The notes beneath the pieces are model-generated. The model was not told the origin of the DNA, did no database searches, and saw only the letters and a list, made by a program, of their open reading frames with translations. Both the position numbers and the translations under genes were made by a program. DNA of 64,000 nucleotides, from assembly GCF_000971965.1 (NCBI RefSeq), contig NZ_LAQP01000001.1:744001-808000 (forward strand), read 5' to 3'. Shown piece by piece: positions 43,016-51,584 of the stretch. The stretch's first letter is position 1. Each line of letters opens with the position of its first letter. The DNA comes from Paenibacillus wulumuqiensis. Its GTDB lineage: Bacteria > Bacillota > Bacilli > Paenibacillales > Paenibacillaceae.

Positions 43016-44971
43016 TCAGAATCCGCTTAGAAAAGTCATCACATCCTGCTGTTCACGCAGGCGCTGCACGAGCAGCGGGTTCTCGCTGATACTCGACAGT
43101 TCGCGGAATAGCAGGCGCGTCTCCTGCTGATCATCATTTTGCACCGCCAGCATGAATACGAGCGATACATATTCATTGCCCCAGCGCAGCGGCTGCTGCA
43201 GCGTCGCAATGGCGATCGCCGACTGCACAATATGCTGCGGACTGCCATGCGGGATAGCGACTCCCATGCCGATTGTCGTAGCAGACATCTTTTCCCGGAC
43301 AATGGCGCTGTGCACGTATTCGGCGGTCACAAAGCCTTTTTGATGCAGCAGTTGAGCGAGCCGCTCGATAATCTCATACGGGTGCTCCGCCTGCTGCTGA
43401 AGCAATACGAGAAAAGGCGTCGTGTATTTGAGCAGTACCGATTGCTGGGGCTGGCCTGCCGGAGCGTTCTCGGACTTTTGGATAAACTGCTCCAGCTTCT
43501 TCTCTTCCCCGGCTTCCAGCAGAGGAGAAATGACAATATGCGGGATGCTGACAGGCGGCAGTTCAATTGTCGAGATGATCATATCGACCTGATGCTGACG
43601 AAGGAATTCATCCAGCTCGGTCAGAGCGATGCAGCCCACCACATGGACCGCATAGAATTTGCGTTCAATCCGGGAAGACAGCAGCTGGGACATCCCGATC
43701 CCCATATGGCAGACAATGACTACCTGCTTGTGCTTATGGCTGCTGTGATTGAGCCGCTCCACCGCCGCCTGAAAATGCAGCGTCAGATAGGCCATCTCTT
43801 CCTCGGGAATATTCAGTCCGTATTCCCGGTTAAGCTCATCGACTGCGGACACCATCATATCGAACATGTACGGATACATTTTCTTGATCTCACTGAGCAT
43901 CGGATTCGATACCGGCAATCCATAATTCAGCCGATTCAGCATGGTACGCAGATGGACATGCAGTCCGCTGATCAGCGTCTCGTCCCGGGTAAAATCAATC
44001 AGGTTGAGACTGCACATTTTGCGTACCAGCTGCTCTACGAGAATTGCCGGCAGTTGTTCATTTTCTTCGGCTGTCGGTTCTTCAGCGGGTACAGCCGGTT
44101 TGTAACGCAGCTTGCCGCCGAGCAGATGCAGCGCCAGATAGCACTGCTCCATCTCCGGGAACGATATGGCAAATACTTTACCCAGCACTGTCGACAGCTC
44201 ATGGGCCCATTCATATTCGCGCTTGCGGCGAATCTCTTCCATCTCGCCTCCGGTTACTGTAATCGGCTGTCCCAGCTTGATCCGGCGGCTGATCAGCAGA
44301 ATATGTATGACCAGGCTGTCAAATGTCTCATCTGTGAAATGCAGCTGATGCCGTCTGCATAACGCTTCCAGCTCATGGTAGACCGTATCCACTTCATGAG
44401 CGGCGAACTGGCTTTTCAGCCATTTGCCTGCAGGCTCTCCATTGTCAGCGAGTCGGTTGAGCCGAACCAGCGCCAGCCGCTTGTACCGCTCTTCTCCTTC
44501 AATGATCATGCCAATACGCTGCCGGGTGACTACCCTCAGCTGCAAGGGCTCCAGCCAGTCGGCGATCAGATCCAGATCGCTGCGAATCGTATTGCGACTG
44601 ACATAGAAGCGGTCGGCCAATTCCTGGGCAGTCAGCGGCTCGGCGCTCATCAGCAAGCGGTAGGCGATCTGTACGATCCGCTCTTTATTCGGGACGACTG
44701 CCGCCGCAGAAGATTGTACCGTCTGCAGCCGGGTCAGCATGGTATTCGCCATTTCACCCGATACGTCCAGGCTGATGCCTGCGCCCGGACGACGGATCAG
44801 CGCAGTCGGCGGATAGTCGGCTATATACTGTTCAATCATTTTGCAGTCGTTACGTACGGTCTTCTCCGAGCAGTGCAGCTGATCGGCAATGCTCTGAATC
44901 TGGATAAACTGGCCCGGTCGGTTCAGCAAAATCCGCAAAATATCCTGCTGTCTGGCATTTAGCAATATCAT
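43016..44971 (-). CDS. PRD-containing transcriptional regulator (ManR/MtlR type)
   Basis: This 651-residue activator combines an N-terminal helix-turn-helix (IQSIADQLHCSEKTVRNDC), a second HTH (TAQELADRFYVSRNTIRSDL), two PRD domains (conserved histidines in SLVIHILLISRRI, LALHLLGG, SGLHVHLRTML and YLTLHFQAAVERL), an EIIB-like domain (VIVCHMGIGMSQLL, phosphocysteine) and an EIIA Fru/Mtl-like domain (GVAIPHGSP, phosphohistidine). PTS phosphorylation of these domains tunes activity to sugar supply. Length and order match B. subtilis ManR. It lies just upstream of the PTS gene (137 bp) on the same strand and should activate it. Confidence 0.9.
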   Translation of the reverse strand: MILLNARQQDILRILLNRPGQFIQIQSIADQLHCSEKTVRNDCKMIEQYIADYPPTALIRRPGAGISLDVSGEMANTMLTRLQTVQSSAAAVVPNKERIVQIAYRLLMSAEPLTAQELADRFYVSRNTIRSDLDLIADWLEPLQLRVVTRQRIGMIIEGEERYKRLALVRLNRLADNGEPAGKWLKSQFAAHEVDTVYHELEALCRRHQLHFTDETFDSLVIHILLISRRIKLGQPITVTGGEMEEIRRKREYEWAHELSTVLGKVFAISFPEMEQCYLALHLLGGKLRYKPAVPAEEPTAEENEQLPAILVEQLVRKMCSLNLIDFTRDETLISGLHVHLRTMLNRLNYGLPVSNPMLSEIKKMYPYMFDMMVSAVDELNREYGLNIPEEEMAYLTLHFQAAVERLNHSSHKHKQVVIVCHMGIGMSQLLSSRIERKFYAVHVVGCIALTELDEFLRQHQVDMIISTIELPPVSIPHIVISPLLEAGEEKKLEQFIQKSENAPAGQPQQSVLLKYTTPFLVLLQQQAEHPYEIIERLAQLLHQKGFVTAEYVHSAIVREKMSATTIGMGVAIPHGSPQHIVQSAIAIATLQQPLRWGNEYVSLVFMLAVQNDDQQETRLLFRELSSISENPLLVQRLREQQDVMTFLSGF

Positions 44972-45088
44972 GGTTATTATTTACTCCTTCATATCAGTCA
45001 GAACACGGCGAAATGGCTTGTTCCTGACTGCTGCCCGTCTATCGGTGCAGGCTGCATCCTATTTCTGGAAACTGCGGCCTGAAATGAA

Positions 45089-45125
45089 ATAATAACCGGA
45101 GCCTCCGAGAAGGTCCGGTTATTAT
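45089..45125 (-). terminator. Intrinsic terminator of the mannan operon
   Basis: ATAATAACCGGA and TCCGGTTATTAT arms lie about 50 bp past the esterase stop. The trailing T-run is interrupted. Confidence 0.6.
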
Positions 45126-45172
45126 CGTCCGTTAACATTCTTATACAATGAAATATGAATACATGCAACAAA

Positions 45173-46147
45173 TCATTTGGTCAGCTGCATCAGCTTCTCC
45201 AGTGTACGGTCAGCCAGAGCAGGCAAATACTCATGTCCATATTCATGATAAATCAGCATTTCCTTGGCTGAGGTAATCTTGTTGTAGGCGGCAAATTGGG
45301 TCGATGGCGGACAGATAATATCCGCAAGTCCGGTGACCCACAGCACATCTGCCTGAATCCGTGGTGCCAGATTCTGAATATCGATATAGCCCAGCCGTTC
45401 GAAGATCTCATCCTCCCGCTGATGATGCGGATCGAAGAACCGGAAATAATAGACCAGTTCCTCATAGGCAGAAGTCGTCGGACTTAGCTGGTTCGCCTGC
45501 TTGTAATCCGACAGGAACGGATAGACCGGTACAGCGATCTTTACTCGCGGTTCCAGAGCAGCGCAGGCTACCGTCAGTGCACCGCCCTGCGACAGACCAT
45601 GGGCTCCGATCCGCTCCGGGTCCACGCCATCCAGCGACATCAGGATACGTGCAGCCTGTACCGTATCCAGGAAAACGTTACGGAAGTACAGCCTGTCCGG
45701 GTCCGGATCATCGATACCGCGAATAAAATGTCCGCGAATCGTCGTTCCCTTGACCGTCAGTGTATCTTCCGACCACCCTCCCTGTCCCCGGCAGTCCATC
45801 GCCAGTACGGTAAAGCCGTGAGCGGTATAGCCGATTTTGTCAAACCAGTCTCCGCTGTCACAGGCATATCCGTGGAACATCACGATGCCTGGCCCTCCTG
45901 CCGGAAGATTGGATGGAGCGGTTGGTCGTACCAGTTTGCAGTGAATACGGGCGCCGCCGACACCTGTAAAATACAGATGATAACACTGCGCTACCGGTGA
46001 ATGAAATTCTGCTGGAACAAGCTCATATTCCATCGTCTGCCGGTCCAGCTCGGCGAGTCCCCTGTCCCAGTATGCATCAAAATCATCAGGGATCGGACTG
46101 CTGCCCATGTATTGCTTTAATTGCTCCAAAGGCATGTCTGCTGCCAT
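45173..46147 (-). CDS. Acetylxylan esterase, CE7 family
   Basis: This 324-residue carbohydrate esterase removes acetyl groups from xylo- or mannooligosaccharides (and cephalosporin C in related enzymes). CE7 marks are RGQGG (120-124), the nucleophile GLSQGGA (Ser186), Asp276 (VTGLADIICPP) and His305 (HEYGHEY). It has no signal peptide, so it should act on imported acetylated oligosaccharides. GAGGGGAAAGC precedes the ATG. It is the last gene of the minus-strand mannan operon, 32 bp after the GH113 gene, which supports deacetylation of mannan or glucomannan fragments. Confidence 0.92.
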   Translation of the reverse strand: MAADMPLEQLKQYMGSSPIPDDFDAYWDRGLAELDRQTMEYELVPAEFHSPVAQCYHLYFTGVGGARIHCKLVRPTAPSNLPAGGPGIVMFHGYACDSGDWFDKIGYTAHGFTVLAMDCRGQGGWSEDTLTVKGTTIRGHFIRGIDDPDPDRLYFRNVFLDTVQAARILMSLDGVDPERIGAHGLSQGGALTVACAALEPRVKIAVPVYPFLSDYKQANQLSPTTSAYEELVYYFRFFDPHHQREDEIFERLGYIDIQNLAPRIQADVLWVTGLADIICPPSTQFAAYNKITSAKEMLIYHEYGHEYLPALADRTLEKLMQLTK

Positions 46148-46179
46148 CGGCTTTCCCCTCTTCCATTTGTCATTGGTGC

Positions 46180-47133
46180 TCAGCCTGCTGTCTGCGGCTG
46201 CTCCGTCAGTGAGTTATAGAATTCCCGGATGACCTGCTCGGCAGGCTTGCCATAGACACTGTACCCATCATCGTTCAGTGCTTCCTGTTCATTATGCAGT
46301 ACGGCACTCCAATCCCACAACCCGAATCCCCTCACCCATGGACGAGACCTTGTCGCGCTGAACATCGCCCGGTAGTAGTCCGCCTGTTCATCCGGATTGG
46401 CTGCTCCCGCCAGTTCCCAGTCATTCGGGATCATCGCTGAACCCGTCCGGCTCGGACACCCGGCTTCGGCAAAGAAAAAGGGCTTGTTGTAAGGACGGAT
46501 AATGTTCTCGATCCGATCGAGCTGATGATCCCAGTCATTTATCGGATAATATCCGCTGGACGAGATCACATCCACCGCATCCCACCATTTCACATTATTC
46601 TCCTGATATTTATCCGTATTGTAGGTGATCAGACCGGAATAGTCCTGACGCACATCGGCTATCAGCTGGCGCCACTGCTCTGCCCGGCGCTCGGTCTGCA
46701 CCATTTCGCAGCCCACCATCATCATCTCGCAGCCGGTTTGCTCGGCAATCCGCGCATAATGACGCTGATATTCGGTATAGCTGGCGAACCACTCATGCCA
46801 TTTGGGCTCACACGGTACATCCTCATCAAAGAAATTAATATGTGCCCGCCATGTGCCGTTGCGGCAGTTCACTGTCGGTTTCATAATTAACCGGAGTCCC
46901 AGCGAACGGGCATACTCCAGCATATCGATCAGTTCCTCATCATCCACCATATGCTCTCCCCGGTAATCCACTTCGGTGGAGTGCGGTGTATCCTGCAGTG
47001 CTGCCAGGGCAAAAATAACATAATTGCTGCCTGTGCGCTCCTGCATCAGGCGCAGCGACTCTCTGGCTTCCGGTGTGCGGAAGCTGCCGCGTCCGCTCAT
47101 CCATCCGTAGGTAAATCCTTTGATATAGTCCAT
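46180..47133 (-). CDS. GH113 beta-1,4-mannanase
   Basis: This 317-residue TIM-barrel glycosidase resembles the Alicyclobacillus-type GH113 endo-beta-mannanase. The acid/base glutamate is probably Glu143 (MMVGCEMVQ) and the nucleophile Glu223 (FFFAEAGCPSR). Other marks are KGFTYGWMSGRG at the N-terminus, LIMKPTVNCRNGTWRA, ISSSGYYP and FGLWDWSAVL. There is no signal peptide, so it should cleave imported mannooligosaccharides to mannobiose. AAGGAATGG precedes the ATG. It lies between the GH130 and CE7 genes in one operon. Confidence 0.9.
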   Translation of the reverse strand: MDYIKGFTYGWMSGRGSFRTPEARESLRLMQERTGSNYVIFALAALQDTPHSTEVDYRGEHMVDDEELIDMLEYARSLGLRLIMKPTVNCRNGTWRAHINFFDEDVPCEPKWHEWFASYTEYQRHYARIAEQTGCEMMMVGCEMVQTERRAEQWRQLIADVRQDYSGLITYNTDKYQENNVKWWDAVDVISSSGYYPINDWDHQLDRIENIIRPYNKPFFFAEAGCPSRTGSAMIPNDWELAGAANPDEQADYYRAMFSATRSRPWVRGFGLWDWSAVLHNEQEALNDDGYSVYGKPAEQVIREFYNSLTEQPQTAG

Positions 47134-47165
47134 ATTCCATTCCTTTCGTTATGATTCAGGCTTGC

Positions 47166-48212
47166 CTACATTCGGCCAATTTCCTGATCATCCGCAATAT
47201 CTTCATGGTGTTCGATCACATAGCTGACAATCTCTTCAACTGTCGTATAGGCAACCCCTACATACGTATCTGCCGCTCCATAATAAATAGCGATCCGGCC
47301 GGTATCGGCATCATGCAGTGTCGCGCACGGGAATATCACATTGGCGACAAATCCGCGCTCTTCATACCATTCTTCCGGCGTCAGTACGAATGTCGACGCG
47401 CGGTATTTCACCCGGGATGGCTCATCTTTGTCGAGAATGACCGCACCCATGCTGTATACGAGTCCGTTGCATGTACCGGTAACGCCATGATAGAACATCA
47501 GCCACCCTTCGCTTGTCTCGATCGGTGCAGGACCGCCGCCGATTTTGACCGACTGCCACCAGCCCTGACCGCCTTTGCTCATCACATGACGATGCTTGCC
47601 CCAGTAGACTAGATCCGGACTCTCACTGACAAATACATCACCAAATGGTGTATGTCCGCTGTCACTTGGACGGGACAGCATCAGGAAGTTGCCGTTCACT
47701 TTGCGCGGGAACAATACGCCGTTACGGTTGAACGGCAGGAACGGATTCTCCAGACGGGTAAATGATTTGAAATCCTGGGTGCTGGCAAAGCCAATCGCCG
47801 CTCCATAGAAATCGGTACACCAGATAATATAATATGTATCCTCGACCTTCACGAGACGCGGATCATAGGCATAGTTCGGTTGAAACGGATTGCCTGCTTC
47901 ATCGTGAAATTCAATGCGATCTTCTTCAATCTGCCAGTCCAGCCCATTGTCACTCCAGCCCAGATGCAGATGCGGGCGTCCATTCACCGTTTCCGCACGG
48001 AATATGCCTACGAACCGGCCTTCATAAGGAACAACTGCGCTATTGAAAATACGGGCGATTCCTTTGACCGGATTGCGATCGATGACCGGGTTGGCACTGT
48101 GGCGCCATACCGGAAATTCGTATCCTTCCGGCTTGTCCTGCCAGGGCATGGATGATAATGCTTCACCAATAATTTTTACTTTATTTACCGTGTTTTGTTG
48201 AAGTTCAGTCAT
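47166..48212 (-). CDS. GH130 beta-mannooligosaccharide phosphorylase
   Basis: This 348-residue five-bladed propeller enzyme belongs to GH130, probably the subfamily acting on beta-1,4-mannooligosaccharides. It releases mannose-1-phosphate from the non-reducing end using phosphate. The catalytic acid is in the YDPRLVKVEDTYYI block. Phosphate-binding residues are expected in the IGGGPAPIETSEGW and HGVTGT regions. GGAGGAGATT precedes the ATG. It follows the ABC permease gene by 35 bp. Distinguishing it from the second GH130 gene at 52758 rests on the long N-terminal segment and block wording. Confidence 0.88.
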   Translation of the reverse strand: MTELQQNTVNKVKIIGEALSSMPWQDKPEGYEFPVWRHSANPVIDRNPVKGIARIFNSAVVPYEGRFVGIFRAETVNGRPHLHLGWSDNGLDWQIEEDRIEFHDEAGNPFQPNYAYDPRLVKVEDTYYIIWCTDFYGAAIGFASTQDFKSFTRLENPFLPFNRNGVLFPRKVNGNFLMLSRPSDSGHTPFGDVFVSESPDLVYWGKHRHVMSKGGQGWWQSVKIGGGPAPIETSEGWLMFYHGVTGTCNGLVYSMGAVILDKDEPSRVKYRASTFVLTPEEWYEERGFVANVIFPCATLHDADTGRIAIYYGAADTYVGVAYTTVEEIVSYVIEHHEDIADDQEIGRM

Positions 48213-48247
48213 GATTAATCTCCTCCATATTCTCTTTTTTTGGGTTT

Positions 48248-49081
48248 TTATTTCACAGAGCCATTCGTAAATCCGTTATAGATGTACTTTTGCAGGATCA
48301 GGAAAATAATCAATGTCGGGATAATCGCAATCATAATGCCGGCACAAATGACTTCCCACTGTGATCCATATGGCCCTTTGAACTTGAACAGGGCCGTTGA
48401 GATGACCTGCAATCCCGACTTGGGCATGTACAGAAACGGAATATAGAAATCATTGTAAATGTTAATCCCTTTGACGATAATGACGGTGACAATGGCCGGT
48501 TTGAGCAGCGGCAAAATAATTTTCCAGTAAATCGTAAAGTACGAAGCACCATCCAGCATCGCCGATTCATCAAGCGCCGGAGAGATGGACTCCAGGAATT
48601 GCAGGAAAATGTAGACAGCGATAATATCCGTACCGAGATACAGGATAATGGCCGCCCAGTGGGTATTGACCAGATCCAGCGCATTCACAATCTGGAAGGT
48701 CGCCACCTGGGTCGTTACGCTCGGAATCAGTGTCGCCAGCAGAAATGCACCCATAATCAGCTTGCTGCCTCTGAATTTGAAGCGGTTGAGTACAAAAGCG
48801 ATCATGGAACCGGTCAGGGTCGCCCCAATAATCGAGATCACCAGAATAAACGTCGTATTGGCAAAACCGAGCAGCATTTTGCCATCGACAAAAGCTTTGG
48901 TGTAATTGGCAAAGTTGAGCCAGTTCTCCGGAGGCAGCAGCGGACTGGTGCTTCCGTATTCCTGCTTGGTTTTGAATGAAGCGAAAAATACAACCATAAT
49001 AGGCAGCAGGGCAATAATCGCGCCGATAATCAGAGTGGCGTATTTGAACGTGGACATTGCCGAATATTTGAGTCTATACAC
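48248..49081 (-). CDS. Carbohydrate ABC transporter permease (MalG/CUT1 type)
   Basis: This 277-residue permease has six membrane helices and the EAA-type loop ESAMLDGASYFTIYWKIILPLLKPA that couples to an ATPase. It is the second permease of the CUT1 importer for mannooligosaccharides. The start is GTG at 49081, with GGAGGAGAAG upstream. Only 3 bp separate it from the upstream permease stop. No ATPase is encoded in the operon, so a shared MsmX-like ATPase elsewhere in the genome is likely. Confidence 0.92.
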   Translation of the reverse strand: MYRLKYSAMSTFKYATLIIGAIIALLPIMVVFFASFKTKQEYGSTSPLLPPENWLNFANYTKAFVDGKMLLGFANTTFILVISIIGATLTGSMIAFVLNRFKFRGSKLIMGAFLLATLIPSVTTQVATFQIVNALDLVNTHWAAIILYLGTDIIAVYIFLQFLESISPALDESAMLDGASYFTIYWKIILPLLKPAIVTVIIVKGINIYNDFYIPFLYMPKSGLQVISTALFKFKGPYGSQWEVICAGIMIAIIPTLIIFLILQKYIYNGFTNGSVK

Positions 49082-49084
49082 CGC

Positions 49085-49966
49085 TTACTTCTCCTCCTTT
49101 ACCAGCATGCGCTGTGCAACCGTAACGATCACTACGATAAATAGCAGGATAACCGCCATGGCTGATGCCAGCCCCAGCTTGCTGTATTTGAATGCCAGAT
49201 CGATCGTCTGAATAACAAAGGTTTCACTACCATTCGAACCGCCAACCATAATGTAAGGAATATCAAAAGCACTGATCGCACCGCTGACGGCGAGAATGAT
49301 ATTCAACTGTACAATCTTGCCGATACTCGGCAAAATGATGTGCCGGAACTGATGCCAGCGGTTGGCACCATCAATATCGGCTGCCTCGTAGACATCACGG
49401 TCGATAGACGAGATCGCGCCGAGGAAAATAATAAAGTTAAAGCCCATATACCGCCATACGGAAGCTCCGGCCAACGAATAGTTGATAATGTTCGGATTGC
49501 CCAGCCACAGCTGAATGTACTGGCTCAGTCCTAGCGCATTCAGCAGCGTATCCAGCGTTCCATCCGGACGGAAGAAAAACAGGAAAATAAAGCCGATCGC
49601 TACCCCGTTCAGCATATACGGGAAAAACAGCACCCCTTTAAAAAAGTTCTTGAAGCGGGTGTTAAAGCTGAGAATGGTCGCAAAATAAAGCGCCAATCCC
49701 ATTTGCACGAAAGTGGCAAAGAAGTAATACAAACTGACTTTGAATACGGCGAAATATTCCGGCTCGCTAAAGATCCGGGTATAATTCTCCAGACCGACAT
49801 AGTCCATATGCTTGCTGTAGCCGTTCCAGTCGGTAAAGCTATACTTGAACATATTGAATACAGGCAGATAGGAGAATACAATCAGCAGCAGCATCGGAAT
49901 AGCCGAAAAAGCAGCGATAATGATTTTCCGTTGGGTCGAATAATTATAATGGGAAAGTTTAAACAT
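49085..49966 (-). CDS. Carbohydrate ABC transporter permease (MalF/CUT1 type)
   Basis: This 293-residue permease has six helices. It includes FNMFKYSFTDWNGYSKHMDYVGLENY near the N-terminus and the coupling loop YEAADIDGANRWHQFRHIILPSIGKIV. It pairs with the permease that follows to form the membrane channel of the importer. The start at 49966 (MFKLSHYNYS) has GGAGG 7 nt upstream; an open frame extending upstream is not supported. It lies 99 bp after the binding-protein gene. Confidence 0.92.
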   Translation of the reverse strand: MFKLSHYNYSTQRKIIIAAFSAIPMLLLIVFSYLPVFNMFKYSFTDWNGYSKHMDYVGLENYTRIFSEPEYFAVFKVSLYYFFATFVQMGLALYFATILSFNTRFKNFFKGVLFFPYMLNGVAIGFIFLFFFRPDGTLDTLLNALGLSQYIQLWLGNPNIINYSLAGASVWRYMGFNFIIFLGAISSIDRDVYEAADIDGANRWHQFRHIILPSIGKIVQLNIILAVSGAISAFDIPYIMVGGSNGSETFVIQTIDLAFKYSKLGLASAMAVILLFIVVIVTVAQRMLVKEEK

Positions 49967-50065
49967 CCTTGTACCTCCAGCTTCACTCAGATACCAAAAT
50001 CTTGTCGCCTCACTGCAGGCGGCCCGGGGAGAGAATAGAACTTTCCCTCCCGTCCGCATAACAGT

Positions 50066-51367
50066 CTACTGCTGGGCGACAGCTGCTCTTGCTTTGATCC
50101 ACGCGTCATTCAATTGCTTCATAATGTCGTCATACGACTCATTCGTATTGCCGATTGCCGCTTCGATAATCCGCTTTTTGAAGTCAGGCTGCCACAGTCC
50201 GATCTCGGCTTCCTTATCGATTTTGTCCACGAGACCTTCCTGACCGGCTTTGCCTGGAGTCAGCGTCTCAAAGCTGACGCCTTCCTTTTCATAATCCTTG
50301 AGGATGGCTGGCAGTTCGGAACCTTTGACGGGGCTGATGCTTCCGGCCTGCTCTACGGAATAATTGGATTTATTGATAAACCAGTCTACCCATGCTTTGG
50401 CAGCCGGTTTGTTCTCGCTGTTTACGTTAATGGCGATATTGTAGTCTGCCGCCAGGGGTACGACCACTTTGGAGGCATTGGTCGGGAATGGCATAAAGTC
50501 GATATCATCCGGGTTGGAAGCTACGCTCTTGATCTGGTCGATTGCCCAGGAACCGAGTACCATTGTACCGATTTTGCCATTGGCAAGATCAGCCTTGGAA
50601 CTCTCCCAGTCAGTGGTGGTTGGATCTTTCTCGATCAGGCCATTTTTAGCTGCATCATACATTACTTTGTACAATTCATAATGCGGCTGTCCCGGTACAA
50701 AGTTGTCATCCGAGTTAGGCTGAGCGACATTGACATAGTCCGGATCGCCTGCCACTGTCATCAGATCGGATTCCCACTGGGTCAGCGGCCAGCCGGCAGC
50801 ATAGTTGGTATACAATGGAACCGCTTGCGTTTTGGCTTTGATTTGCTGCAGTGCCTGCTGGAACTGCTCGGTTGTTTGCGGAACTTTGGTAATTCCCGCC
50901 TGTTTGAATACCTGCTTGTTATAGATAATTCCAGAGTATGTAATCGCTACTGGAATACCGTAGATCTGGTTGTCTACCATTCGCTCTTCGATCCCGGTGT
51001 ATTTCTGCTTCATTTCATCATAGGAACCGAGCGGTTCGAAAAAATCGGGAATATCCTTGATCGGAATACTGGTCGGAATGAGCAGCACATCTCCATAATC
51101 TTCTGTACTCATACGTACTTTAATCTGTCCTTCGTAGTCGGACAGCGCCTCAAAATTTACTTTAACGTCAGGATAAATCTTGTTGAATTCCTTGGCATAA
51201 TCCTGAAATACGGTATCCACAATATCCGTACGCTGAGTAATAACAGTGATATCGCCTTCAATTTTATTTGGGTCGCTATTGTCCGAGCTGCCTTTGGAAC
51301 AGCCTCCCAATAGTGAAACTACCAGCAATGACGCTACGAAGCTGGACAACCATTTGTGCTTCTTCAT
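50066..51367 (-). CDS. Sugar ABC transporter substrate-binding lipoprotein
   Basis: This 433-residue extracellular solute-binding protein (family 1) has a signal peptide and lipobox LLGGC. Blocks typical of the fold are EFNKIYPDVKVNFEAL, VPVAITYSGIIYNKQVFKQAGITKVPQT and GKIGTMVLGSWAI. It captures oligosaccharides for the two permeases downstream, most likely mannooligosaccharides from context. AAGGAAGGGGATT precedes the ATG. It is first in a six-gene minus-strand operon (binding protein, two permeases, GH130, GH113, CE7). A LacI-type operator lies 34 bp upstream of its start. Confidence 0.92.
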   Translation of the reverse strand: MKKHKWLSSFVASLLVVSLLGGCSKGSSDNSDPNKIEGDITVITQRTDIVDTVFQDYAKEFNKIYPDVKVNFEALSDYEGQIKVRMSTEDYGDVLLIPTSIPIKDIPDFFEPLGSYDEMKQKYTGIEERMVDNQIYGIPVAITYSGIIYNKQVFKQAGITKVPQTTEQFQQALQQIKAKTQAVPLYTNYAAGWPLTQWESDLMTVAGDPDYVNVAQPNSDDNFVPGQPHYELYKVMYDAAKNGLIEKDPTTTDWESSKADLANGKIGTMVLGSWAIDQIKSVASNPDDIDFMPFPTNASKVVVPLAADYNIAINVNSENKPAAKAWVDWFINKSNYSVEQAGSISPVKGSELPAILKDYEKEGVSFETLTPGKAGQEGLVDKIDKEAEIGLWQPDFKKRIIEAAIGNTNESYDDIMKQLNDAWIKARAAVAQQ

Positions 51368-51400
51368 TCCAATCCCCTTCCTTAATTCTTAACTTTATTT

Positions 51401-51418
51401 AACCTTATCGATTAGGTT
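51401..51418. promoter_or_regulatory. LacI-type operator 1 (ABC operon side)
   Basis: AACCTTATCGATTAGGTT is a nearly perfect palindrome (two mismatched positions) with a TATCGAT centre, typical of LacI-family sites. It overlaps the expected start of transcription of the minus-strand operon. Confidence 0.7.
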
Positions 51419-51435
51419 ACATACGCATTCTATAT

Positions 51436-51449
51436 TGTTAGCGCTTTCT
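51436..51449. promoter_or_regulatory. Catabolite-response element (cre)
   Basis: Read on the minus strand, AGAAAGCGCTAACA differs from the CcpA cre consensus TGAAANCGNTNNCA only at its first base. It lies between the divergent mannan operons. Confidence 0.65.
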
Positions 51450-51550
51450 AGTCAATCGTTATTTTGATTGTTATTTCTAAATTGCTAACTTCTACTTCTG
51501 TATTTTTCAATTGACATTTGCTTTTGTTAGTCATTATAGTGTTCACATAA

Positions 51551-51564
51551 GGTTATCGATAAAG
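51551..51564. promoter_or_regulatory. LacI-type operator 2 (epimerase operon side)
   Basis: GGTTATCGATAAAG repeats the TTATCGATAA core of operator 1 and lies 20 bp before the epimerase start. The LacI-family gene at 54065 is the likely regulator of both sites. Confidence 0.65.
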
Positions 51565-51584
51565 TTAGTTAGGGTGGTGCCGAT

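Noticed and set aside
43139-44362. 407-codon open frame opposite the PRD regulator
   Set aside because: It is antisense to a clear multi-domain regulator; its sequence is His/Arg/Gln-rich without any recognisable domain.
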